From contig JALJCQ010000001.1 in NCBI GenBank assembly GCA_023091665.1, forward strand, positions 3,286,001-3,350,000: DNA of 64,000 nucleotides. Direction: 5' to 3'. Source of the stretch: Pythium myriotylum. Lineage: Eukaryota > Oomycota > Peronosporomycetes > Pythiales > Pythiaceae. Positions 21,438-30,162 of the stretch are shown piece by piece. The notes below the pieces were generated by a model. That model had not been told where the DNA came from and searched no databases. It was given only the letters and a program-made list of their open reading frames with translations. Positions within the stretch are counted from its first letter, which is position 1; every line of letters begins with the position of its first letter. The translations under genes and the position numbers were made by a program.

Positions 21438-21439
21438 CC

Positions 21440-21457
21440 TGGTAGCACTTCGTAGTC
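21440..21457 (+). promoter_or_regulatory. Primer-binding site of element E copy 2
   Basis: TGGTAGCACTTCGTAGTC, 2 nt after the LTR end, at the position where reverse transcription is primed by a tRNA. Confidence 0.6.
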
Positions 21458-21469
21458 CGCCCAGCGACT

Positions 21470-22585
21470 ATGAATCCCCCTGCGCCGGAAACCCCTGGCG
21501 CGCAGGGTCGCCACGCCTCGCGTGAGAACTTCCTCCACTTGAGTGAGCTCGAGTGGCAGGCTGTTCAGCGCATGGCAGCGACGGTGGGCGAAGCCGCCGT
21601 CGGCGCCATGCTCCTCTCCCTCTCGCGTGATGAACAGCACGCGAGCATCGCTCAGTTCATCCAGCATGAGCTGAACGAAGCGAGAGGGAGTCTTGCAGCT
21701 CTGCGCGAGCAGAGCGCTCAACAAGCAGCGTTGTTGAGACAGCAGCAGTCTGCTGCTGTGGCGGCAGAGCGGCCTCGACGCGTCGAGCCGTTGAAGATCG
21801 AGATCTCCAAGTACAAGGCTGACGGTGACAGCCTGTTGCGTTGGTTCGTCGAACTCGACGATTCCATTGAAGCCCGTCGCATCGACGACGATGCGATGCG
21901 AGTGACCTACGCCATCTCCAACTTGGCAGGTCGTGCCAAGGTGTGGGCGCTCGGTCTCAAGTTGCACGATCCGTATTGCTTCGGATCGTATGAAGAGTTC
22001 AAGGTCAAGATCAAACAAGCGTTTGAGCCGCCTCGAGCCGAGTTCAGGGCTCGCGCTGAGTTCCTGGATCTCAGGCAAGGTAAGCGTGATATTCACGCTT
22101 ACGCCCAGCACGCACGATACCTCGTGAGTTGCATCGTGGAGAATCCCATCGATGATCAAACGCAGGTTGCTGCGTTTATCAAGGGGCTCGAGGATGGGCC
22201 GATCAAGACCCAGATGTTCCGCCTCGAGTTTGATAAACTCGAGGAAGCGATCTCGGTTGCTCGCCAAGAGGACTTCCGCCTGCGACAGGCTTATGTCCAT
22301 TCTGCTGCTTATCGTCCGTCCAGACGACAAGACTCAAGTGATCCAGAGGCCATGGATCTTTCCGACGCCGAGAGCGAGCAGCGCCCTCGCGTGGACAAAC
22401 GATTGCAGAAATGCAATCGGTGCCAGAAGACCGGGCATTACGCTTATGAGTGTAATGCTGCGCGCCCAGTGCCTCGCGGCAATGGACGCGGTCGCCACGT
22501 GGACAAGAAGGTCCAGTGGTCGGATCAACACGCTGCGAAGAAACAGCAGCGTGATGGTCAACAAAAAAACGGTCAGGGTCAGTAG
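21470..22585 (+). CDS. Element E copy 2 Gag (371 aa)
   Basis: Structural protein of the retrotransposon particle. The ATG at 21470 is the first after the PBS. Residues 1-90 are helical and Gln/Glu-rich. A retrotransposon gag (capsid) domain follows at about residues 100-230 (WFVELDDSIEARR, AFEPPRAEFRARAEFLDL). A CCHC knuckle CNRCQKTGHYAYEC at about residues 317-330 binds RNA, and the tail is basic and Gln-rich. It ends Q K N G Q G Q stop, with the slippery A AAA AAC encoding the K-N. No lesion was seen, so Gag is probably functional in both copies. Confidence 0.93.
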   Translation: MNPPAPETPGAQGRHASRENFLHLSELEWQAVQRMAATVGEAAVGAMLLSLSRDEQHASIAQFIQHELNEARGSLAALREQSAQQAALLRQQQSAAVAAERPRRVEPLKIEISKYKADGDSLLRWFVELDDSIEARRIDDDAMRVTYAISNLAGRAKVWALGLKLHDPYCFGSYEEFKVKIKQAFEPPRAEFRARAEFLDLRQGKRDIHAYAQHARYLVSCIVENPIDDQTQVAAFIKGLEDGPIKTQMFRLEFDKLEEAISVARQEDFRLRQAYVHSAAYRPSRRQDSSDPEAMDLSDAESEQRPRVDKRLQKCNRCQKTGHYAYECNAARPVPRGNGRGRHVDKKVQWSDQHAAKKQQRDGQQKNGQGQ

Positions 22586-22604
22586 GGGCGGAGCGCCCTA
22601 CTGA
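22564..22604 (+). promoter_or_regulatory. Candidate -1 ribosomal frameshift signal, element E copy 2
   Basis: The gag codons CAA AAA AAC contain the slippery heptamer A AAA AAC (22564-22570) in the right phase. Pol is open in the -1 frame across this site. An 8-nt spacer leads to a hairpin with left arm TCAGTAGGG (22579-22587), an 8-nt loop and right arm CCCTACTGA (22596-22604). The gag stop TAG is inside the left arm. All three canonical parts (heptamer, spacer, structure) are visible. Confidence 0.8.
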
Positions 22605-24990
22605 TCCAGTCACGTCAAGAGAGTTTGTGGGACTCTTGACGAAGGCTACTCCCAAAGCACAGTCTCTGTGCTTCGCCACACCTGGTGATGATGAGGTCCT
22701 CATCACCTTGGAGCTCGAAGTCGAAGGAACTTCGCCTTCGCTTCGCGCCCTCGTAGACTGTGGGGCGTCGAACAACTTCGTTCGACGACAGTCTATCGAG
22801 TCATTGGGGCTCGACGTAGTCGAGCGAGACATTCCTCCGACGAGGATGACGGTGCGCCTTGCAACTGGCGCAACGGTGAAGGTTATGAAACGCGTAGTGG
22901 GCCTCCACCACACGCTTGAAGGTAATGAGTACGACGACGACTTTGTCGTACTCGACCTAGATGACAAGTTCGACGTCATTCTAGGCCTGCCATGGCTCCG
23001 TTCACACGAGCCATGGATCAGCTGGCGGCATCGATCCGTTACGATGCCCGCCGCTCGGTCATCAGGTGGCCACCTGATGTCGGTTCTGGACCGTCCAGAT
23101 GCACGTGGACGTGTGGAAGATGAGTGTGATGGCCTCATCAGTCACTCGGTCGTTAGTACGACTGCCCAAGACTACGACAAAGAGTCGACCTTTGTCGTCG
23201 AGCCAGCTGCCGGGGTCTGCGTAGAGTCGCAGACAGCGCCGAAGACTTCTCGTGCGAGTGAGTCGCACGAGTCAAGTGAGGAAGATCCTCGTGCGAATGA
23301 GTCGCACGAGCCAAGAAGACAGTGCTTGCCACAGGGGCAGCACTATGAGAGGAAGGCCTCGACGTCTGCCGCAAGGAGGCAACGTCGACTCTCCGCCTCG
23401 ACTAGAACGTCGAGCGATGGAGATCTCGCTGCAGTTGCGCAACTGCAGCTCGAGGGGTCTGCGCGCATAAGGCCGCAGGAAGAATCTGAGACGATCAACG
23501 TCTTAGTCAATGACGGCACGAGAGTGGGTGCATCCACTCTCGAGGTCGTTGCGCCTCCGAAGTCAACTTCGGAGATCACCGCACTGCCTACGCTCGAACC
23601 CAAGCGGTTCTTGCGAGATCTGCGCCAAGGAACGATTGCGCAGATCTGTATTCTCGTCGCGGAGGACGAATGTGTGACCGATATCCGGTCGGCAGTGGTG
23701 TTTGCTGAGAAGGAACGGCTTCTCAGCAGCTCATCGATGGACGAGAGTGTCCTCGATGAGAAGACTCGGATTGAGCGGTACTCGGCTCAATCCTGGGAGT
23801 CGCTCAAGGGAAATCCTCTCTACAAGGATTTGGTCGAATTCGCGGATGTGTTCCCCGAATCCGTGCCGTGCGAATTGCCGAAGGACAAAGGCATTCGGCA
23901 CGAGATCGACCTGAAGCCAGGTTCGAAGTACTGTGTCATGAAGCAGTGGCCACTGCCTCGTGAACAGGTCGAAGCGATCGACAAGTTCTTCGCAGAACGT
24001 CTCGCTGCTGGCCATGTGAGGGAGTCTACCTCCCCTCACAGCTCTCCGACCTTCTGTGTGCGCAAGGCAACAGGAGGGTGGCGGATTGTGCACGCGTTCA
24101 ACAAGTTGAACGCGGCGACGATACCGGCGCAGACGCCGATACCGAGGAAGGACGTCATCATCGACGGGATGGCGAAGAGCACCATCTTCTCGTCGATGGA
24201 TATGATGGACGGATTCTATCAGATCTTGATGCGTGAACGGGATATTCCGTTCACGGCCGTCAGCACCCCAAGCGGAATGCTCTGGGAGTGGTTGGTGATG
24301 CCTCAGGGCCTCAGCAACGCACCAGCCACATTCAATAGATGCGTCTCGCATCTATTGCGCCCAGTGCGAGCCTTCGCACCAAGTTACTTCGACGATGTCT
24401 TCGTTCATAGCCGAGCTATGGACGGGAAGACTGATCTGGAGGTTCACAGACTCCACATCAGAGAGGTTCTCACACTTATGCGAGAGCATAAGCTGTACGC
24501 GAACCTGAAGAAGTGTATCTTCGCGGCCAGCGAGATACCCGTTCTTGGGTGTATAGTCGGCAAGAACGGCGTGCGCCCTGATCCCGAGAAGATCAGAGCG
24601 ATCAAGGAGTGGCCGACGCCACTCGACGTCAAGGGACTGCGCAAGTTCCTTGGCCTCGCAGCGTACTTGCACAAGTACTCGCGCAACTACGCCGAGATGA
24701 CTGTTCCTCTTTCTCGATTACTCAAGAAAGACACCAAGTGGACTTGGAACGCTGAGTGTCAGCGTTCCTTCGAAGGCATCAAGCAAAGCTTGATTGAATC
24801 GCCAGTTCTGGCGATCGCGGACCAGGACAAACCATTTCACGTGGTTTGTGACGCAAGCGACTTTGCCATCGGCGCAGCGCTGATGCAGTTCGACGACGAC
24901 GGCGCTGAGCGCGTCGTCTGTTACCAGTCGCGTCAGCTGCAACCAGCTGAGCGTAATTATCCAGTGCATGACAGTAGCTCCTTGCCATGA
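22571..24990 (+). pseudogene. Element E copy 2 pol segment 1: protease, RT, RNase H
   Basis: Entered by -1 frameshifting; there is no ATG near its beginning. The retropepsin near residues 40-50 has ALVDCGASN, with Cys where Ser or Thr is usual. A Ser/Glu-rich linker of about 200 residues follows. The RT starts near CVMKQWPLPREQ and has SSMDMMDGFYQ, MPQGLSNAPATFN and the catalytic YFDDVFVHS. RNase H begins with VVCDASDFAIG. The frame ends NYPVHD then SSSLP stop, where a 1-nt deletion is evident from comparison with element C (NYPVHDKELLAMKYAL). Confidence 0.92.
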
Positions 24991-25650
24991 AGTATGCACT
25001 GGCCAAGTTCCGCGTCTATCTGCTTGGAGATAGACCGTTCAAGGTCTTCACAGACCATGCGTCCTTGCGCACGGCTGTGAACAGCCCATACCTCTCGCAG
25101 CGCATGGCGAGGTGGCTGTCTTTCTTCGCGGAGTATAACTTCTCCGTCGAGTACAAGCCCGGACGACTCAACGTCGTCGCGGATGCTCTGTCCCGTCGGC
25201 CAGACTTTGAGCCGACGGTCGTCGCCCAAGATTCCCTGAATGCAGCGAGTGCGTTCAGCTCCAGTGTTCCGTCGTCGACCCTGCTCGACGACATTCGTGC
25301 TGCAAATGCACACGACCCCGAGGTCGTGCGCTTGATGGCCTACCTTGCGGAGCCATCGCCGCAAGCGTTGAAGAGCTTGCCGGCTTCGTATCGATCGAAG
25401 GTTCATCGATACACGCAGCGGAACGGCCTGCTGTTCTACAGCGCCGTTGCCGACGACACTCCGCGTGTCGTCGTGCCAGGAGATCATGATCTGCGCCTGC
25501 GGATCATGTACGAGTACCACGATGCTCCCATGAGCGGACATCGTGGACGTGAGAAGACATATCTCACGTTGAGTCGCGACTTTTATTGGCCTCGCCAATT
25601 CAAGTTCGTGCGCAAGTACGTCCGTGCTTGCGAGGTTTGCCAGCGAGTAA
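24987..25650 (+). pseudogene. Element E copy 2 pol segment 2: RNase H end and integrase zinc domain
   Basis: Continues RNase H from MKYALAKF, then FTDHASLRTA, ADALSRRPDF, and the integrase HHCC domain (DAPMSGHRG, ending CEVCQRV). After about 25650 the true coding sequence continues in another frame, although this frame stays open to 26033 by chance. Confidence 0.9.
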
Positions 25651-26324
25651 GTCAGGACCTTCACTTCGCGCGCCGCTACAGTCTCTGCCTGTACCGACAG
25701 AGTGCTGGGAGTCCGTCTCCATGGACTTCATCTTCGGGTTTCCCGAAGATGAACAGAAGAACAACGGGATCCTCGTGTTCGTGGATCGTTTCAGCAAGAT
25801 GGTGCATCTTGCTGCAGTTCCAGAGACGATCACAGCCGAAGGCTGCGCTCGCGTCTTCGTCGACACGGTGTTTCGACACCATGGTCTGCCACGAGAGCTC
25901 GTGTCAGATCGAGACCCACGGTTCACCGCGGAGTTCTGGCGCGCCGTGTTCCGTTCCCTCGGAACACGAATCAAGATGTCGACCTCTGACCACCCTGAGA
26001 CCGATGGTCAGACAGAGCGCGCGAACCGCGTGATCGAAGAGATTCTTCGAGGCTACGTCCACTCGTTCTCGAGTTGGAGTGAGTTTTTGCCGATGGTCGA
26101 ATTCGCCATCAACAACTCCGTGCATGCATCGACGACGCATACACCGTTCTACGTGAATGGCCTCCGCCATCCACGTATTCCAACCCTTTTGGAGAGTGAG
26201 TCTCCTTCAGGGGAGGGAGGAACTCGCTCGAGCGAGCTCCCGGACCGCTCTCGCTCCTCGGAGATCGACGTAATGGTCGATCCTCCGACCGATGACGCTC
26301 CAGTTATCGGTCGCGCTCGTGTGA

Positions 26325-26358
<34 letters not shown>

Positions 26359-26703
26359 TGAAGCCGACGACGCGCTCGAAGTCGATGATGACGACTTCGA
26401 CGGCGACGAGAGCGATGGCGCTCTCGTCGAAGAAGAGATGGACGTCTCAGCAGCGCGCACGTCGCGCGCTGCTGCCAAGCAAACAGAGTCAGCAGAGGAC
26501 TTCCTGCTGAAGCGCCAAGCGGTTGTCCGCTTTGTACAGGACTCGATCGCCCACGCGGTCGATCGACAGAAGATGAACGCAGACAAGAATGGAAGAGGAA
26601 ACACTCTTTCATTTAATGAAGGTGACTTAGTGTTGTTATCAACGACTACACTACCTACACATGCAGTTACCAACGTCGGTAGCAACAAGTTGCTACCGAA
26701 GTT
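25650..26703 (+). pseudogene. Element E copy 2 pol segment 3: integrase core
   Basis: DDE catalytic residues in MDFIFGFP, SDRDPRFTAEFW and TERANRVIEE, then the conserved FAINNSVHASTTHTPF. A linker with about 12 consecutive Asp codons follows. The last conserved residues, LLPKF, precede the frame break near 26703. The frame remains open to 27739 only because it mirrors the antisense gene. Confidence 0.9.
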
Positions 26704-26712
26704 CCGTTCCGC

Positions 26713-27387
26713 GTGCTCCGCCGCATGGGGCGCGCGTATACGCTTGAGCTTCCTCGTAGGATGCGGACGCATCCTACGTTCTACGTTGGTCGCCTTCGTC
26801 CGTACCATCAGTACGACGGCGCTTCCGAGCAATCGGAATCACCGAGCGCTCGAGAGTCCCAAGGAGAAGCTTGTACTCCCGGACAAGCGTGTTCAACTCC
26901 GATTGAACACGATCGTGCGAGCCCCGCAGCGTCGCCAGCTGCGCCTCCAGTCGCACTCTCTGCGACCGCTCCTCCGCAAGGTCTGCGCGGAGTCGCTCCT
27001 GCGCAAGCTGGAGCCGAAGATCGTCCGAGTCGTCGCGACGAGCCGAGTACGACTCGTCGCGTTGAGGATACGTCGGCGCGGCCGGTGGATAATGTCTTCC
27101 CACCGTCGCCGCCCCCACTGGTTGACTCCAGTGGTGCTGAGCGCTGGATCGTTGAGCGCCTGCGGAATCATAGGGATCAGCAGGGCGGTAATCGAACGAA
27201 GTATCTCGTTCGATGGCGCGGCTATCCGCCATCTGCAGATAGCTGGGAGCCGCGCGAGGCTCTCCTCGAAGATGTTCCGGGTCTCGTCGCTCAGTACGAC
27301 GAGATCCACCCGCTGCGTAAGGCAGCGAGGAAGCAGCACGCTCCTCGCTCGCGCGGCGGCGCTCGTAGATTTGCTCGAGGCCTGTAA
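26713..27387 (+). pseudogene. Element E copy 2 pol segment 4: chromodomain
   Basis: Begins with RRMGRAYTLELP and THPTFYVGRLRPYHQY (integrase C-terminal motif). A disordered linker follows, then a chromodomain at about residues 145-205 (WIVERLRNHR, KYLVRWRGYPPS, SWEP). Chromodomains guide integration to histone-marked chromatin. The stop is at 27385-27387. Confidence 0.88.
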
Positions 27388-28549
27388 TGGCCTCGAGGAG
27401 GTCGGCAGGGATCCGACCTCTCCACCCTTCGCTGAGGTATTCCTCGCGAGTGACGCGGTCAGCGTCAGGTGGACAGTGTGGGCAGGCTCCTCCCCACACG
27501 AAACAAGGCAAGCCATTACGGCGCGAGCGCCGGTGGACGCGCATTCGTCCACCAGTTTCGGAGAACCCTTCGAACTTCTCTTGTTGCGACTTGAGCGCAA
27601 CGAGCCAGGTCTTCATGCCTCCCTTGACCTTGACGTTGTCAAGGAATTGATTCCATCCCTGGATCAACGCAGGGAGGTCGCGATCAGTTGGTCTATCGTT
27701 GTGACGATAGAAACGCCGTTCGAAAAAGCATTCGATTAAAAATCGACGGCGCATCTCGCGGTCGCGATAGTGGCGCGCGACGTACGGATCGTCTTCGAGC
27801 CAACCGCAGTCGAAGAGATCGTACGTCCGCAAGGGATCGTGCGCACCACTCCATCGGCTGATGTCGTAAGCCGATGGAAGCCAGGGTGTGACTTCTGGCG
27901 CCGAGGATCTCAAGGCTCGATCCTCGGACTCTTGAGTCGCGTAGGTGATGATCACCTCACGATCACGCCGATCGTGAGGGCTGGGATCTTCCGCGACCTC
28001 CCCATCCTCCTTTATCTGCTTGTCCGCCTCGCTGTACGGCGCCGAGTAGCTGTTCGGCGACCGCTCGGACGACGAGCAGCTGAACAATGGCGATTCTTCG
28101 AAAGGACCGCGCGCGGCACGATCCTCCGACTTGGCTCCTTCCTCGCCGTCGCTCTCGTCGTAATCGACGAGCTCCGACAGCGTCGGCGATCGCTCTGGAG
28201 GCGCGGCTCTGCGTGCTGCGACGATCAACGTCGCAGCGCTCGCCGGCGCCTTCATCTCTTCGTCGCCGTCGGCCTCGACGTCGCAGCGCATCTCGGCGTC
28301 GACCGACGGGTCTTCAGTCGTCTTGGACGACGGTGGATGACCACCGTCGTTGTTCGCGGAGTCTTCAAGCGGCTCGGTCGAGGTGGCGCCCTCGCCGGCC
28401 GACGAGTTGTCTTCGACCGCTGCGCTAGTGCGCGCAGCGGCATCCTCGCTCGCCTGAGCCGCGCTCATGGCGCGCACTGCCATTGCAGCGCGGTAGTCGG
28501 CGGCGCTGATGGTCTTCTTCGCGTCCATTCTCCGAATGGACCGCGACAT
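26774..28549 (-). CDS. Antisense gene of element E, copy 2 (592 aa, unknown function)
   Basis: Mirror of 3015-4790. First ATG at 28549, open upstream to 28642, stop at 26774. It overlaps the chromodomain frame by about 614 nt on the opposite strand. The order is an acidic low-complexity N-terminus, an ordered centre with RRRFLIECFFERRFYRH and CFVWGGACPHC, a coiled-coil-like stretch (DLRLQLAQERLRADLAEERS), and a basic ARKRRR tail. The coiled-coil half of the protein is encoded by the strand opposite the pol linker. It is not homologous at first sight to Gag, Env or the antisense protein of element B. Likely transcribed from the 3' LTR. Confidence 0.65.
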   Translation of the reverse strand: MSRSIRRMDAKKTISAADYRAAMAVRAMSAAQASEDAAARTSAAVEDNSSAGEGATSTEPLEDSANNDGGHPPSSKTTEDPSVDAEMRCDVEADGDEEMKAPASAATLIVAARRAAPPERSPTLSELVDYDESDGEEGAKSEDRAARGPFEESPLFSCSSSERSPNSYSAPYSEADKQIKEDGEVAEDPSPHDRRDREVIITYATQESEDRALRSSAPEVTPWLPSAYDISRWSGAHDPLRTYDLFDCGWLEDDPYVARHYRDREMRRRFLIECFFERRFYRHNDRPTDRDLPALIQGWNQFLDNVKVKGGMKTWLVALKSQQEKFEGFSETGGRMRVHRRSRRNGLPCFVWGGACPHCPPDADRVTREEYLSEGWRGRIPADLLEAITGLEQIYERRRASEERAASSLPYAAGGSRRTERRDPEHLRGEPRAAPSYLQMADSRAIERDTSFDYRPADPYDSAGAQRSSAQHHWSQPVGAATVGRHYPPAAPTYPQRDESYSARRDDSDDLRLQLAQERLRADLAEERSQRVRLEAQLATLRGSHDRVQSELNTLVREYKLLLGTLERSVIPIARKRRRTDGTDEGDQRRT

Positions 28550-28657
28550 TGAAGGCGCTGATCGGTGACGATCAACGCCGCGGCTCGCGACTCGCCGTTG
28601 GACCAACTGACCAACAAGTGCTCCCTGTCGCAAGTCGTTCAATGCGACTTTCGTCTT

Positions 28658-28670
28658 GAGGGGAGGGTGA
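28658..28670 (+). promoter_or_regulatory. Polypurine tract of element E copy 2
   Basis: GAGGGGAGGGTGA immediately before the 3' LTR, the usual primer for second-strand synthesis. Confidence 0.75.
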
Positions 28671-29007
28671 TATAACGGGGTGTGCCCGTTACATGGTACG
28701 GACCCATGTCAATGGTGTCCGATAGGAACGTCGTGAACCCATCTGGTTGCGATGTCTCCTGATTGGATAATATCCCACGATATTATCCCGATTTCCCACC
28801 AATCACGCTAGGGTCTTGTGATTGAGTGGATGGCAGAAATCCGAGGGCGGATCTGCGAGGTTTTATATACAAAGAGTAGGGTTTTTCTAGGTTTCCTAAT
28901 CCATAAATTCAGTTTCCCATTTGCCCAACCCAACACAAGTCCCTGTGTTGCGCGCTTCTTACACTGCTCCACAGTGTACGTGACGTAACGAGGTCAGCCT
29001 CGTTACA
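28671..29007 (+). repeat. 3' LTR of element E copy 2
   Basis: 337 bp, beginning TATAAC at the inner end and ending CGTTACA. It has a few further substitutions compared with the other three LTRs (CCCAACCC near 28923 and CCCTGTG near 28941). Confidence 0.93.
28819..28869 (-). promoter_or_regulatory. Candidate antisense promoter in the 3' LTR, element E copy 2
   Basis: On the minus strand, TATATAAAA (28869-28861) lies about 34 nt before CTCAATCA (28826-28819), leaving a leader of about 270 nt to the antisense ATG at 28549. The TATA region is the same one that could serve sense transcription. Confidence 0.45.
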
Positions 29008-30162
29008 GGCACATCCTCGCCTACACTCTCGTCTGCAGCCGCTTGTACCGAGAACGTCTCCAACAGGGCACGGTACTCATCTGGGAGCGGAGCGGGATAT
29101 GACGAGCGGAGTAGTCGCTGTCGGATCTCAGCACGATCAGCTACAGTCATGCCGGCGAGCACAGCGATGTCGTCTGCAGCTGGGAGAGCTGGATCTACAA
29201 CGCCAGCTCCAGCCGATCGGATGCGGTCGCGAAGTTGAGTCAACGCGTCTTGTGTAGAAGTGAACGGAAGCTGCTCGGCTGCGAGATCCGAGAGGATCGA
29301 CGACAGCGGCTGAGAGAGAGGCGGGGACGACCGAAAACTGTCGCCAGCCACGGTGTGGAGCAAGGTCTCGATCGCCACGCCGCGACGGTCATAGGCGAGG
29401 AGCAGAGGACCGAGAACCGCCTCATACTCGCGGGCCATCCTGTCATACACGTGAAAGCCGGTCATAGAAGTCCGAAGCGTCGATGGAGACGAGGTGATGA
29501 GCTGCCTGAGCCCCTCCGGCTCCCCGAGCTGCGCCAGCTCACGCAGGTCGTCGGGGGCGCCGATCTCGGCAAACTCGGCGACGGCAGTGGTCAGCTCATC
29601 GTTCTGGGACGTCGAGTGCGCAACCTCCTTCTGCGACTCGTCCAGCTGAGCCTTCAGGTCCTCGATCTCGGTCGCGGTCGCCAGATCTCCGGCTGCGTTG
29701 GCGCGCCGAGCGTCCAGCTCCTTGCGAAGCGCCTCGAGCTCCTGGCGACAGCCTGCTAGCTCAACGCATAAGGCGTTACGTTCGTCGCGGGCCTGGCGCA
29801 GCTACGTGAACAATGCGGGAAGAGCCATTAACCCTACGAAGGCGGATCACGACGACGCGATGTGAACATACCTCATCCAGATCTTGTCCAGACGTATGAC
29901 TAAGGTCGGCAGCTGCCGACTCAGTCGCCGCACCCAGACGCTCGAGAGCAGATAGGTTCTTCGCAGTCGGCTTCTGTAGCGCCTTGCGCACGACCACGAG
30001 CGCGCGCTGAACGATCCCACCGTGTCGGACACAGTCGAACTCTTGGGGGGTGCGCGGGAGCGCGTCTCGAATCATGTTGACGACGTACCGCAGGTCCTCG
30101 GCCATGCGACCGGGATCCTCCAGCCAAGGGTGACCAGGCGCGCCATCGTCGGACGCAGACAT
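29008..30162 (-). pseudogene. 5' half of the element B antisense gene
   Basis: Exon 1 runs from ATG at 30162 (MSASDDGAPG) to 29872. A 70-nt GT-AG intron (29871-29802, GTATGT...CACGTAG) follows, then exon 2 from 29801 to the element E junction at 29008. Exon 2 begins with a heptad-rich coiled-coil segment (ELEALRKELDARRANAAG), then an ordered region around MTGFHVYDRMAREYEAV. The open frame ends ...GEDV P at GTGCC, the target-site duplication. The same GTGCC and the continuing frame are found at 10464. Together the two parts would encode about 793 residues; neither half alone is complete. Confidence 0.75.

Larger units (their letters stand above)
21101..29007 (+). mobile_element. Ty3/gypsy chromovirus 'element E', copy 2
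   Basis: Complete 7,907 bp element on the plus strand. It has LTRs of 337 bp, PBS at 21440, Gag, -1 frameshift signal, PR-RT-RH-IN-chromodomain, antisense gene and polypurine tract. The order of domains and the chromodomain place it in the chromovirus branch of Ty3/gypsy (Metaviridae-type). The immediate flanks (CTCAA left, GGCAC right) do not match each other. The right flank GGCAC is the reverse complement of GTGCC next to copy 1. Three frame breaks in pol (about 24975, 25650, 26703) are shared with copy 1, so neither copy can make a complete Pol without extra shifts. Confidence 0.95.

Noticed and set aside
25586..25650. Programmed shift or intron to explain the pol breaks of element E (a GTAAGT occurs near 25650)
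   Set aside because: No matching acceptor restores the frame, and the comparison with element C shows a plain 1-nt deletion at the first break; ordinary indels are simpler.
26704..27739. Extension of the integrase frame to 27739
   Set aside because: After about 26703 the real pol continues in another frame (integrase tail and chromodomain). This frame is the direct mirror of the antisense gene, which explains its openness.
27770..28552. 260-codon plus-strand frame (and mirror 3012-3794)
   Set aside because: It is antisense to the 592-residue antisense gene and has Arg/Val-rich shadow composition with no domain; open because of codon bias on the other strand.
2557..29007. CRISPR array, prophage or bacterial mobile element
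   Set aside because: No regularly spaced short repeats; all mobile parts are eukaryotic LTR, Crypton or TIR elements, and genes have spliceosomal introns.
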